Under the pieces are notes generated by a model that saw only the letters and a list, made by a program, of their open reading frames with translations, searched no databases and had not been told where the DNA came from. Of a stretch of 64,000 nt of DNA, positions 35,372 to 43,715 are shown one piece after another; the first letter of the stretch is position 1, and every line of letters starts with the position of its first letter. The DNA comes from Phosphoribacter sp037045045 (GTDB lineage Bacteria; Actinomycetota; Actinomycetes; Actinomycetales; Dermatophilaceae): the NCBI GenBank assembly GCA_037045045.1, contig JBAOHL010000004.1:310001-374000 (forward strand), given 5' to 3'. The position numbers and the translations under genes are program-made.

Positions 35372-36277
35372 TCAGGGGTTGACCGCGAAGGACGTGATGG
35401 CCCCGCCGTCGTTGCCCCAGGGCTTCAGCGCTGCCTTGTAGTCGCCGGAGGTGTTGAGCGCGTTGAGGGCGTCGGCGATGGCCTTGGCGAAGGCGGTCTG
35501 GTCCTTGGGCAGGACGTAGCCGTATGGAGCGGCGTCGTAAATCTCGCCGGCTGCGGCGATCTTGCCACCGGACTGGGCGACGGCGTAGGCGATGACCGGG
35601 GAGTCGGCGAGCATCGCGTCGGCCTTGTCGGTGGCAACCGCAGCGGTCGCCTGGTCCTGCCCTTCGTAGACCTGCAGGGTGATCGGCTTGCCCTGGGCCT
35701 GGCACGCGGTGACCTTGGCGGGCATGTCGTCGGTCTCCTGGACGGTGCCCTTCTGCACGGCGACCTTCAGCCCGCACGGCGCCTTGGGGTCGACCTTCTT
35801 CGGGTTGCCGGGCGCAGTGGCCCACAGGGTGCCCGCGTTGAAGTAGCTCACCATGTTGACCTGCTTCTTGCGTTCCTCGTTGACGGTGAAGCTCGAGACC
35901 CCGATGTCGTACTTGCCGCCCTGGACGCCGGTGATGATCGACTCGAACTTCGCCGGCTGCCAGTCCACCGTGACACCGAACTTCTTCGCGACGGCATTGA
36001 ACAGGTCGACGTCCATCCCTTTGACGGTCTTGCCGTCGGCGTCGAGGAACTCGTTCGGCGCATACGTCGGGTCGGTGCCGACGACGATCTTGCCGGCCGC
36101 CTTGACCTTGGCCGGCAGGGTGGCGGCCAGCGCCGGGTCCACGGAGATGACCGCCTTGGACGCGGAGGAGGCAGCGGACGAGGCAGTTCCCGACAGCGAA
36201 CTGGAGCCACAGGCCGCGAGGGCGACGGAGCCGAGGGCCAGACCGGTGACAAGCGCGGCGGTGGAGCGACGAGCCAT
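35372..36277 (-). CDS. Amino-acid ABC transporter substrate-binding lipoprotein
   Basis: Extracytoplasmic binding protein (SBP_bac_3 family), 301 residues. The signal LVTGLALGSVALAACGSS ends in a lipobox (LAAC). The mature domain has KIVVGTDPTYAPNEFLDADG and KGMDVDLFNAVAKKFGV, typical of polar amino-acid binders. Which amino acid is bound cannot be read off. ATG at 36277 follows AAGGAACCCCCACTC. First gene of the operon, so its promoter lies in 36278-36441. Confidence 0.93.
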   Translation of the reverse strand: MARRSTAALVTGLALGSVALAACGSSSLSGTASSAASSASKAVISVDPALAATLPAKVKAAGKIVVGTDPTYAPNEFLDADGKTVKGMDVDLFNAVAKKFGVTVDWQPAKFESIITGVQGGKYDIGVSSFTVNEERKKQVNMVSYFNAGTLWATAPGNPKKVDPKAPCGLKVAVQKGTVQETDDMPAKVTACQAQGKPITLQVYEGQDQATAAVATDKADAMLADSPVIAYAVAQSGGKIAAAGEIYDAAPYGYVLPKDQTAFAKAIADALNALNTSGDYKAALKPWGNDGGAITSFAVNP

Positions 36278-36343
36278 GAGTGGGGGTTCCTTCCAAGATC
36301 GCGGGCACGCGGATGCGGTCCGCCCGGGGCGATCCTGCCACCC

Positions 36344-36434
36344 GGCATACCGGGAAGTACACCGTTTGCACCGGGGCGTCGAACGCGGGCGTGCGGACCG
36401 GATGCGTGATTGCGCGCGAATCCGGCGGTATGCC
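36344..36434. repeat. Inverted GTATGCC pair upstream of the ABC operon
   Basis: GGCATACCG (36344-36352) and CGGTATGCC (36426-36434) are exact complements with a 73-base loop in the 164-base gap between the ABC binding-protein gene and the end of the dehydrogenase gene. The order is opposite to the other four pairs (GGCATAC first). No terminator T-run is visible. Confidence 0.6.
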
Positions 36435-36441
36435 GCGACGG

Positions 36442-37614
36442 TCAGGTCATCGTGCTCAACGCCGGGCTGGGCCGGTAGCGCCCCCCGGGGAACGCCGCGT
36501 CGAGTTGCTCGAGTTGCTCGCCCACGACGGCATAGCCGATCTGCCGGCCCCACTCGATCGGGCCCTTGGGGTAGCGAGTGCCGAGCGTCATCGCGAGGTC
36601 GACGTCGGCGGCAGTGGCCTCGCCTCGGGCGACGAGGTCGACGGCTTCGTTGACGAGCATCGCGAGGGTGCGAGCGACCGGATTGCCGGTCACCGGAGCG
36701 GCCATGAGCTCGGCGACCCGGCCCTCGTCCGGGGTGGCCTCGAGGGCGGCGCCGTCCGGACCGTAGCGGTAGATGCCTTCACCGCTCTTGCGCCCGAGCT
36801 TGCCGGCGGCAACCAGGCCCTGCTGCAGCGGCGTCGGTGCGTAGCGGGGGTCCCGGCCGGTCTGCTCCCAGACCGAGGTGCCGACGGCGAGATTGACGTC
36901 CTGCCCGATGAGGTCGGTGAGTTCGAGCGGACCCATGGGGAACCCGGCGGCACGCAGGCAGGCGTCGATGGACGCCGGATCGGCAACGCCCTCCTGGACC
37001 ATCCGCTGGGCCTCGCCGTAGAACGGCCGGGCCACCCGGTTAACGATGAAGCCGGGGGTCGAGGCGCACCGGACCGGCGTCTTTCCCCAGGCCACCATGA
37101 ACGCGGTGCCCTCCTCGAGCACACCGGCCGCGGTGGCCGTACCGCGGACCACCTCGACGAGCCTCATCACCGGGGCCGGGTTGAAGAAGTGCAGCCCGAG
37201 GACGCGCTCGGGATGAGTGGCCGCCTCGGCGATCGCGTCGATCGACAGGCTCGAGGTGTTCGTCGCGAGCAGGGTGGTCGCCGGCTGGGTGGCGGCGAGG
37301 TCGGCGAACAGCGCCTGCTTCGCGTCGAGGTTCTCGGCGATGGCCTCGATGACGACGACGCAGGGGGGCAGGTCGGCGGCCGAGGTCACCGCCCGGAGCC
37401 GTTCGGCCAGGCCGGCCGCGAGCTGCGGGTCGAGCTTGCCCTGGTCGGCGCGAGCGCGCAGCGTGGCGGCGATCCGCGCGCAGGCCGCCTCGGCGGCCCC
37501 GGGAATGGCGTCGACGACGTGCACCGGGTGACCGGCGGTCGCGGCGACCTGGGCGATACCCGAGCCCATGGCCCCGGCTCCGACGACGGCGACATCTGCG
37601 AGCGGTTGCGTCAT
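36442..37614 (-). CDS. 3-hydroxyacyl-CoA dehydrogenase family protein
   Basis: NAD-dependent dehydrogenase, 390 residues. Rossmann fingerprint VAVVGAGAMGSGIAQ at the N terminus, the TNTSSLSI strand, the catalytic histidine in GLHFFNPAPVM and the PGFIVNRVARPF hinge are clear. The C-terminal part repeats the 3HCDH domain (about 300-380), as in PaaH/PaaC and FadB2 relatives. With two paaK genes nearby, a 3-hydroxyadipyl-CoA role in phenylacetate breakdown is plausible; 3-hydroxybutyryl-CoA is the alternative. ATG at 37614 is preferred over GTG at 37620. Confidence 0.9.
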   Translation of the reverse strand: MTQPLADVAVVGAGAMGSGIAQVAATAGHPVHVVDAIPGAAEAACARIAATLRARADQGKLDPQLAAGLAERLRAVTSAADLPPCVVVIEAIAENLDAKQALFADLAATQPATTLLATNTSSLSIDAIAEAATHPERVLGLHFFNPAPVMRLVEVVRGTATAAGVLEEGTAFMVAWGKTPVRCASTPGFIVNRVARPFYGEAQRMVQEGVADPASIDACLRAAGFPMGPLELTDLIGQDVNLAVGTSVWEQTGRDPRYAPTPLQQGLVAAGKLGRKSGEGIYRYGPDGAALEATPDEGRVAELMAAPVTGNPVARTLAMLVNEAVDLVARGEATAADVDLAMTLGTRYPKGPIEWGRQIGYAVVGEQLEQLDAAFPGGRYRPSPALSTMT

Positions 37615-37729
37615 GGGCACATCCTGCTCCGTGGTCGCGGTGACGGCGACGTCGGGTTGTGGGCCAAGGAGGTTACTGGCCCCGATGGATGGCGGGGGAC
37701 GCTGCGGCCGTCGCCGGTGTCGCGGCGGT

Positions 37730-38134
37730 TCAGCGCCGGGAACGGTCGCGCTCGGGCAGGACGACCCCGAGGACCATCGACACGACGGTGACGACGAGCG
37801 CGCCGGTCACCGCGTCCCAGAAGAACCGCTCGACGTGGAAGGACAGCCCCAGCTGTCCGGACAGCCACGAGGTGAGCTGGAGCATCCACGCGTTGATGAC
37901 GAGGCTGAACAGGCCGAGCGAGAGCCAGATGAGCGGCGTGCCCAGAGCCTTGAGGATCGGCTTGATGACCGAGTTCACCACGCCGAACACCACGGCAACG
38001 AGCAGGACGGTGCGCGCCGTCGTCGTCCATTCCGCGCCACGACCGAAGGTGATGCCCGACACGAGCATGGCCGCCAGCCACAATGCCGCCGCGTTGACGA
38101 CAGTCTTGACGAGGAAACCCCGAAGCCAGCCCAC
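37730..38134 (-). CDS. Small four-helix membrane protein (phage-holin family IV type)
   Basis: A 134-residue protein with four hydrophobic segments, including WLAAMLVSGITF, TVLLVAVVFGVVNSVIKPIL and PLIWLSLGLFSLVINAWML. It matches the widespread family often annotated phage holin family 4, which in chromosomes is not phage-linked; no phage genes are near. GTG at 38134 was chosen, with GAGGAT upstream. Divergent from the aminotransferase gene. Function unknown. Confidence 0.82.
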   Translation of the reverse strand: MGWLRGFLVKTVVNAAALWLAAMLVSGITFGRGAEWTTTARTVLLVAVVFGVVNSVIKPILKALGTPLIWLSLGLFSLVINAWMLQLTSWLSGQLGLSFHVERFFWDAVTGALVVTVVSMVLGVVLPERDRSRR

Positions 38135-38204
38135 CGCACCATCCTCGCATCCCTGCCCCGGTGGCCGGTCCTCGCCGACGACCGCCCCCTCTACAGTGGG
38201 CGCC

Positions 38205-39299
38205 ATGACCAGCACCCCCGGGCCGGCCGAGTCGGTCCGTATCCGCGCCGCCCTCGACGCCGTCCCGGCCTACATCCCCGGCAAGCCCGCCGCGGCGCCT
38301 CCGGGGATCACGGCATACAAGCTGTCGAGCAACGAGAACCCCTACCCCCCGCTGGACAGCGTCCGCCGGGTCATCGACAAGACCGTCGACGTCGTCAACC
38401 GCTACCCGGACATGGCCTCGGTCGACCTCATCGCCGCGATCGCCGCGTTCGTCGGGGTGGCGCCGGAGAACATCGCCGTCGGCACCGGCAGCGTCGGGGT
38501 GCTCGGGCAGATCGTCCAGGCGATGTGCGACGCCGGCGACGAGGTGGTCTACGCGTGGCGCTCGTTCGAGGCCTACCCGATCGTCACCGCCATCGCGGGG
38601 GCGACCGCCGTGCCGGTGCCGGTCGACGCAGACGCCCGGCACCGTCTCGACGCGATGGCCGCCGCCGTCACCGCGCGGACCAAGGTCGTCATCGTCTGCA
38701 CCCCGAACAACCCCACCGGAACGTCTGTGCACCGGGCCGAACTCGACACGTTCCTCGCGGCGGTCCCGCGCGACGTCCTCGTGGTCATCGACGAGGCCTA
38801 CGTGGAGTTCCTCCGCGACCCGGACGCGCCCGACGCCATCGCCGCCTGGCGGGCCAACCCCAACGTCATGGTGCTGCGGACGTTCTCCAAGGCCTACGGC
38901 CTGGCGGGGCTTCGGGTCGGGTATGCCGTCGCGCACCCGACGGTCGCCGCAGCCTTGCGAAAGACCGCCGTGCCGTTCGGCGTGAACTCCATCGCCCAAG
39001 CCGCGGCGATCGCGTCGCTGCAAGCTCAGGACGAGCTCATGGCCCGGGTGGCCGCCATCGTCGCGGAGCGCGAGCGGGTCGTCACGGCCCTGGAGCAGCA
39101 GGGCTGGCAGCCATCCCGTTCGGAGGCGAACTTCGTGTGGTTCCCGCTGGGCGCGGACGGCACGGCCTTCTCGGCGGCCTGCGCCGACGCCGGGCTCACG
39201 GTGCGCCAGTACGGCGACGACGGCGTCCGGGTGACGATCGGGGAGACCGAGGCCAACGACCGACTCGTCGAGGTGGCTCGGGCCTTCGGTCCGCGCTGA
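38205..39299 (+). CDS. hisC: Histidinol-phosphate / aromatic aminotransferase
   Basis: Class I/II PLP aminotransferase, 364 residues. Family marks: KLSSNENPYPP near the N terminus, the NNPTG loop, and the PLP lysine in TFSKAYGLAGLRVGYA (Lys about residue 229). No other his genes are adjacent, so this could be the aromatic aminotransferase (Pat) that many actinobacteria keep outside the his operon. ATG at 38205. Confidence 0.88.
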   Translation: MTSTPGPAESVRIRAALDAVPAYIPGKPAAAPPGITAYKLSSNENPYPPLDSVRRVIDKTVDVVNRYPDMASVDLIAAIAAFVGVAPENIAVGTGSVGVLGQIVQAMCDAGDEVVYAWRSFEAYPIVTAIAGATAVPVPVDADARHRLDAMAAAVTARTKVVIVCTPNNPTGTSVHRAELDTFLAAVPRDVLVVIDEAYVEFLRDPDAPDAIAAWRANPNVMVLRTFSKAYGLAGLRVGYAVAHPTVAAALRKTAVPFGVNSIAQAAAIASLQAQDELMARVAAIVAERERVVTALEQQGWQPSRSEANFVWFPLGADGTAFSAACADAGLTVRQYGDDGVRVTIGETEANDRLVEVARAFGPR

Positions 39300-39378
39300 G
39301 GTCCGCCGGGCGCCCGGTGGGGGGGCCGAACCTGCGCAACCCCGCCCGCTACTGGCAGGCGGGTGCCATGATCGGCGG

Positions 39379-39792
39379 ATGGACGCGAAGGGCACCCGCG
39401 AGGACCCGTGGCAGCTCAGCACGGCACCGGGCACCTCGGCATACACGATGTACCGCGACGAGTCCGCGGACCCGCCCGCCCTGGTCTGCCAGGTCGGGTC
39501 GACGACGTTGAGATACCAGCTGCGGGCGATCGAGGACCTGCACGCGATGTTGCTGGCCCACGGAGACTGGATGCCCCTGGGTGCCGCCGACGAACAGAAG
39601 GCGGCGGCGGCGGGGAGCATCGAGGCGTGGGGGCGGGCGGCGGACAACCCGGTCGGCGGGTGGTACGGGCTGCGTAAGGGATACCGCGGACGCTTCGGGA
39701 TGTACCTGCCGCCGCTGCTCGAGGCGCTCGGTCTCGTCGAGCTGGAACACCAGCCACGCAACAACCGCGCCCGGGCCCTGCCGTCCGGCTGA
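39379..39792 (+). CDS. Conserved hypothetical protein (DUF6855-like)
   Basis: A 137-residue soluble protein opening MDAKGTREDPWQL, with VCQVGSTTLRYQLRAIEDLH and a glycine/aromatic-rich C-terminal half (GWYGLRKGYRGRFGMYLPPL). I recall a similar actinobacterial family (DUF6855), but I am not certain of the name. No catalytic motif, signal or helix span is seen. It lies between hisC and the 2-oxoacid dehydrogenase operon. Confidence 0.75.
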   Translation: MDAKGTREDPWQLSTAPGTSAYTMYRDESADPPALVCQVGSTTLRYQLRAIEDLHAMLLAHGDWMPLGAADEQKAAAAGSIEAWGRAADNPVGGWYGLRKGYRGRFGMYLPPLLEALGLVELEHQPRNNRARALPSG

Positions 39793-39936
39793 TCGGGGCG
39801 CCCGCGAGCCTGGCCGGACTTGCCCCTCGTCCGGCAGGTGAGATCGGCGCGACAGCGGCTAGATTGGCGCCGAGCGGCTGTGAGGGGCGCCACACCGTCG
39901 CCTTCTCGGGTCCGGCCCGGCGACCCCGGGATACCG

Positions 39937-39981
39937 CCGACCCGACGAGCACCGACCCGACGAGCACCGACCCGACGAACC
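39937..39981. repeat. 15-bp tandem repeat, three copies
   Basis: CCGACCCGACGAGCA is repeated twice exactly and a third time with two changes, ending 13 bases before the AAGGAG ribosome site of the E1 alpha gene. It lies in the transcribed leader if the promoter is upstream. The rest of the 216-base gap has no recognised feature. Confidence 0.8.
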
Positions 39982-40008
39982 CCGGTCACCCCAGGTGAAG
40001 GAGAACCC

Positions 40009-41163
40009 GTGAGCGACAGTGCAGTCGGCTGGGGCGGGGCCGGTCACCGCCTCGACGGCGGACCCGACATGATCCAGCTGCTCACCCCCGAGGGCGAGCG
40101 AGTCCGGTCCGGGGACGAGCGCTACGACGAGGCCGTCGACGCGCTCACCCCCGAAGACCTGCGGGGGTTCTACCGCGACCTCGTGCTCATCCGCCGGGTG
40201 GACGCCGAAGCCACCGCGTTGCAGCGCCAGGGCGAGTTGGGCATCTGGGTGAGCCTGCTCGGGCAGGAGGCCGCCCAGGTCGGCGCGGGCCGGGCCATGG
40301 CGCCCCAGGACTATGCCTTCCCCACCTACCGCGAGCACGGAGTGGCCTGGTGCCGCGGGGTGCCGCCGATCAACCTGCTCGGGATGTTCCGGGGGGTCAA
40401 CCACGGCGGGTGGGACCCCAACGCGAAGAACTTCCACCTCTACACGATCGTTATCGGCGCCCAGACCCTGCACGCGACCGGGTACGCCATGGGCGTCCAA
40501 CGCGACGGCGCCGTCGGCACCGGCGAATCCGGCCGCGATACCGCGGTCATCGCCTTCTTCGGCGACGGGGCCTCCAGCCAGGGCGACGTCAACGAGTCGT
40601 TCGTCTTCGCTGCGGTCAACCACGCCCCGATCGTCTTCTTCTGCCAGAACAACCAGTGGGCCATCTCCGAGCCCAACGACAAGCAGTTCGTCATCCCGCT
40701 CTACCAGCGGGCCCGGGGCTTCGGCTTCCGGGGCCTGCGCGTCGACGGCAACGACGTGCTCGCCTCGTATGCCGTGACGAAGGCTGCGCTCGACGACGCG
40801 CGCAGCGGTCAGGGGCCGACGTTCCTCGAGGCGTTCACCTACCGGATGGGCGCCCACACGACCTCGGACGACCCGACTCGCTACCGGGTCTCGGCCGAGG
40901 TCGAGGTGTGGAAGCTGCGCGACCCGATCGCCCGGTTCAAGGCGTGGCTCGCCCACGAGGGCACCGCCGACGGGGCCTACTTCGCCGAGGTCGACGCCGA
41001 GGCCGACGAGCTGGCCGCGAACCTGCGGGCCGAGTGTCTGTCCATGCCCAACCCCCCGGGAGAGGCAATGTTCGACCACATCTACGTCGAACCGCACCCC
41101 CTCGTCGAGGCCGAGCGCGCCGAGTTCGTCGACTACCAGGCCGGCTTCGAGGCGGTGAGCTGA
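40009..41163 (+). CDS. bkdA: Branched-chain 2-oxoacid dehydrogenase E1 alpha
   Basis: TPP-dependent decarboxylase subunit, 384 residues. The TPP motif GDGASSQGD starts at about residue 185 and runs on to the usual NN (CQNNQWA). The YRMGAHTTSDDPTRYR phosphorylation-loop segment is typical of BCKDH/PDH E1 alpha. GTG at 40009 follows GAAGGAGAACCC. Directly followed (no gap) by E1 beta. Substrate could be branched-chain 2-oxoacids or pyruvate; in this family branched-chain is the usual one. Confidence 0.9.
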   Translation: MSDSAVGWGGAGHRLDGGPDMIQLLTPEGERVRSGDERYDEAVDALTPEDLRGFYRDLVLIRRVDAEATALQRQGELGIWVSLLGQEAAQVGAGRAMAPQDYAFPTYREHGVAWCRGVPPINLLGMFRGVNHGGWDPNAKNFHLYTIVIGAQTLHATGYAMGVQRDGAVGTGESGRDTAVIAFFGDGASSQGDVNESFVFAAVNHAPIVFFCQNNQWAISEPNDKQFVIPLYQRARGFGFRGLRVDGNDVLASYAVTKAALDDARSGQGPTFLEAFTYRMGAHTTSDDPTRYRVSAEVEVWKLRDPIARFKAWLAHEGTADGAYFAEVDAEADELAANLRAECLSMPNPPGEAMFDHIYVEPHPLVEAERAEFVDYQAGFEAVS

Positions 41164-42135
41164 ATGGCGACGCTGACCATCGCCAAGGCCCTCAACACCG
41201 CCCTGCGGGTGTCCATGGAGCGCGACCCCAAGGTCGTGCTCATGGGTGAGGACATCGGCAAGCTCGGTGGGGTCTTCCGGATCACCGACGGATTGCAGAA
41301 GGACTTCGGGGAGGCCCGGGTCATCGACACGCCGCTGGCCGAGGCCGGCATCGTCGGCACCGCCATCGGCATGGCGCTGCGCGGCTACCGCCCGGTCGTC
41401 GAGATCCAGTTCGACGGCTTCATCTACCCGGCGTTCGACCACATCGTCAGCCAGGTGGCCAAGATGCGCTCGCGCTCGCTCGGCTCGGTCCGGCTGCCCA
41501 TGGTCATCCGGATCCCCGTCGGCGGCGGCATCGGGGCGGTCGAACACCACAGCGAGTCCAACGAGGCCTACTTCACCCACACCGCCGGTCTGCGGGTGGT
41601 CTGCTGTTCCAACCCCCAGGACGCCTACTGGATGCTCCAGCAGGCCATCGAGACCGACGATCCGGTGATGTTCTACGAGCCGAAGCGCCGCTACTGGGAC
41701 AAGGGCGAGGTGGGCGATGCCCCGACCAGCGGCCTGCATACCGCCCAGGTCGTGCGACCCGGGGCGCACGGGACGCTCGCGGCATACGGGCCGATGGTGA
41801 AGACGTGCCTGCAGGCCGCGCAGGCCGCCGCCGAGGAGGGCAAGGACCTCGAGGTCATCGACCTGCGCTCGCTGAGCCCGCTGGACATCGACACCCTCGC
41901 GGCGTCGGTGGAGCGCACCGGCCGACTCGTCGTCGTCCACGAGGCGCCGACGTTCGGCGGTTTCGGTGCCGAGGTGGCCGCCAGGATCACCGAACGCTGC
42001 TTCTACTCCCTCGAGGCCCCGGTATTGCGGGTGGGCGGTTACGACATCCCGTACCCACCCAGCCGTCTCGAGGAGGAGTTCCTCCCCGACCTGGATCGGG
42101 TGCTGCACCACGTCGACCGGCTGCTGTCTTACTGA
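41164..42135 (+). CDS. bkdB: Branched-chain 2-oxoacid dehydrogenase E1 beta
   Basis: Beta subunit of the E1 heterotetramer, 323 residues, with the MGEDIGKLGGVFRITDGL opening and the DTPLAEAGIVGTAIG and PYPP segments of the family. It starts right after the E1 alpha stop (TGAATG). It contributes the TPP pyrimidine site. The E2 gene follows after 18 bases. Confidence 0.93.
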   Translation: MATLTIAKALNTALRVSMERDPKVVLMGEDIGKLGGVFRITDGLQKDFGEARVIDTPLAEAGIVGTAIGMALRGYRPVVEIQFDGFIYPAFDHIVSQVAKMRSRSLGSVRLPMVIRIPVGGGIGAVEHHSESNEAYFTHTAGLRVVCCSNPQDAYWMLQQAIETDDPVMFYEPKRRYWDKGEVGDAPTSGLHTAQVVRPGAHGTLAAYGPMVKTCLQAAQAAAEEGKDLEVIDLRSLSPLDIDTLAASVERTGRLVVVHEAPTFGGFGAEVAARITERCFYSLEAPVLRVGGYDIPYPPSRLEEEFLPDLDRVLHHVDRLLSY

Positions 42136-42153
42136 GAGAACGGGATTCGTCAC

Positions 42154-43635
42154 GTGGCAATCGAGCAATTCCGTCTCCCCGACCCGGGCGAGGGTCTCAC
42201 CGAGGCCGAGATCGTCGAGTGGAAGGTCGCCGTCGGCGACGTCGTGAAGATCAATGACATCGTCGTGGAGATCGAGACGGCCAAGTCCCTCGTCGAGCTG
42301 CCCATCCCGTATGCCGGCACCGTTGCCGCGTTGCTCGTGCAGGTCGGCGACACCGTCGAGGTGGGCACGCCGATCATCTCCATCGACACCGGCGGCGATC
42401 CCGGTCCGGCCGCCTCGGCTCCGCCCGCACGGGCGGCGGCGCCGGTTGCGCCACCGGCTCCCGAGGTCGGCGAGGATGCCCCCGCCGAGGGCACGATCGG
42501 CGCCACGACGTCGACCGGGCGCACCGCCGTGCTCGTCGGCTACGGCGTCAAGCAGACCGAGGCCAAGCGTCGGCCCCGCCATGCCGTCTCCGCGGCCGTG
42601 CCCGAGGACCGCGTCGCCCCGCACGCCTCTGCTCGGCCGGGTGCGCTGGTCGCCGCGCACGCCACCGAGATCCCCGTCGCCACCGACGCCCCAGCCTTGG
42701 CCCCCGCAGCGAAGGCGGCGGGCGGTCCCCGGGCCTTGGCCAAACCGCCGGTGCGCAAGTTCGCCAAGGATCACGGAATCGACCTCGCCGACGTGGCCGG
42801 CAGCGGCCCCGGCGGCGCCGTGACCCGGGCCGACGTCGAGGCCCACGTCGCGGGGTCGGGGGCCGCCGGGCCGCCGAGCGGGGCGGCCGCCGCGGGCCCG
42901 ACGCCGAACCGCGCGGCCCGTGGTGAGACGCGCATCCCGGTCAGGGGCGTGCGCAAGATGACGGCCCAGGCGATGGTGGGGTCGGCCTTCACGGCCCCGC
43001 ACGTCACCGAGTGGATCACCGTCGACGTCACCGCCACGGTCGAGTTGCTCGACCGGTTGCGCGGCGACCGTGAGTTCGCCGGCGTGCGGCTCACCCCGCT
43101 CGTCGTGCTCGCCAAGGCGATGTGCCTGGCCTGGCGGCGCCACCCCGACATCAACGCCGCATGGGACGAGGCCGCCCAAGAGATCGTCGTCAAGGGGTAC
43201 GTCAACCTCGGCATCGCCGCGGCGACCCCCCGGGGGCTCATCGTCCCCAACGTCAAGGACGCGGACCTGCTCACGCTGCGGGAACTCGCCGAGGCGATCG
43301 CTGGGCTCACCGCGACGGCCCGAGACGGCCGCACCCAACCGGCCGACATGGCCGGCGGCACGATGACGATCACCAACGTCGGGGTCTTCGGCGTCGACAC
43401 CGGCACGCCGATCCTCAACCCGGGCGAGTCGGCCATCGTCGTGTTCGGAGCGATCCGCAAGCAGCCGTGGGTGGTCACCGCGCCGGACGGCAGCGACGAG
43501 ATCGCGGTTCGGCACGTGACGACCCTGGGCATGTCGTTCGACCATCGACTGGTCGACGGCGAGCTCGGTTCGCGCTACCTCGCCGACCTCGCCGCGATCC
43601 TGCACGACCCCGCGCGCGGGTTGGTCTGGGGATAG
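42154..43635 (+). CDS. bkdC: Dihydrolipoamide acyltransferase E2
   Basis: E2 core of the complex, 493 residues. An N-terminal lipoyl domain (EIETAKSLVELPIPYAG, lipoyl Lys about residue 44), a Pro/Ala linker, a peripheral-subunit-binding domain (VRKFAKDHGIDLADVAGSG) and the catalytic acyltransferase domain with LGMSFDHRLVDG (catalytic His about residue 462) are in order. Only one lipoyl domain, as usual for branched-chain E2. No E3 (lipoamide dehydrogenase) gene is in the operon, so E3 must be shared. GTG at 42154. Confidence 0.94.
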   Translation: MAIEQFRLPDPGEGLTEAEIVEWKVAVGDVVKINDIVVEIETAKSLVELPIPYAGTVAALLVQVGDTVEVGTPIISIDTGGDPGPAASAPPARAAAPVAPPAPEVGEDAPAEGTIGATTSTGRTAVLVGYGVKQTEAKRRPRHAVSAAVPEDRVAPHASARPGALVAAHATEIPVATDAPALAPAAKAAGGPRALAKPPVRKFAKDHGIDLADVAGSGPGGAVTRADVEAHVAGSGAAGPPSGAAAAGPTPNRAARGETRIPVRGVRKMTAQAMVGSAFTAPHVTEWITVDVTATVELLDRLRGDREFAGVRLTPLVVLAKAMCLAWRRHPDINAAWDEAAQEIVVKGYVNLGIAAATPRGLIVPNVKDADLLTLRELAEAIAGLTATARDGRTQPADMAGGTMTITNVGVFGVDTGTPILNPGESAIVVFGAIRKQPWVVTAPDGSDEIAVRHVTTLGMSFDHRLVDGELGSRYLADLAAILHDPARGLVWG

Positions 43636-43715
43636 CCCAGTCCGCCCTCAGTGGTCTGGCGCGGCCCGCCTTGGGGGATACCCGCAGTCTCCGGGTTCGG
43701 CGGCAGCCTGCGGGC

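Noticed and set aside
37730..38134. Prophage (holin annotation)
   Set aside because: No phage structural, lysis or integration genes nearby; the family is a common chromosomal membrane protein.
39859..43605. Long open frame of about 1,250 codons on the minus strand
   Set aside because: It is antisense to three well-supported 2-oxoacid dehydrogenase genes and is Arg/Gly/Asp/Val/His-rich low-complexity translation, typical of antisense frames in high-GC DNA.
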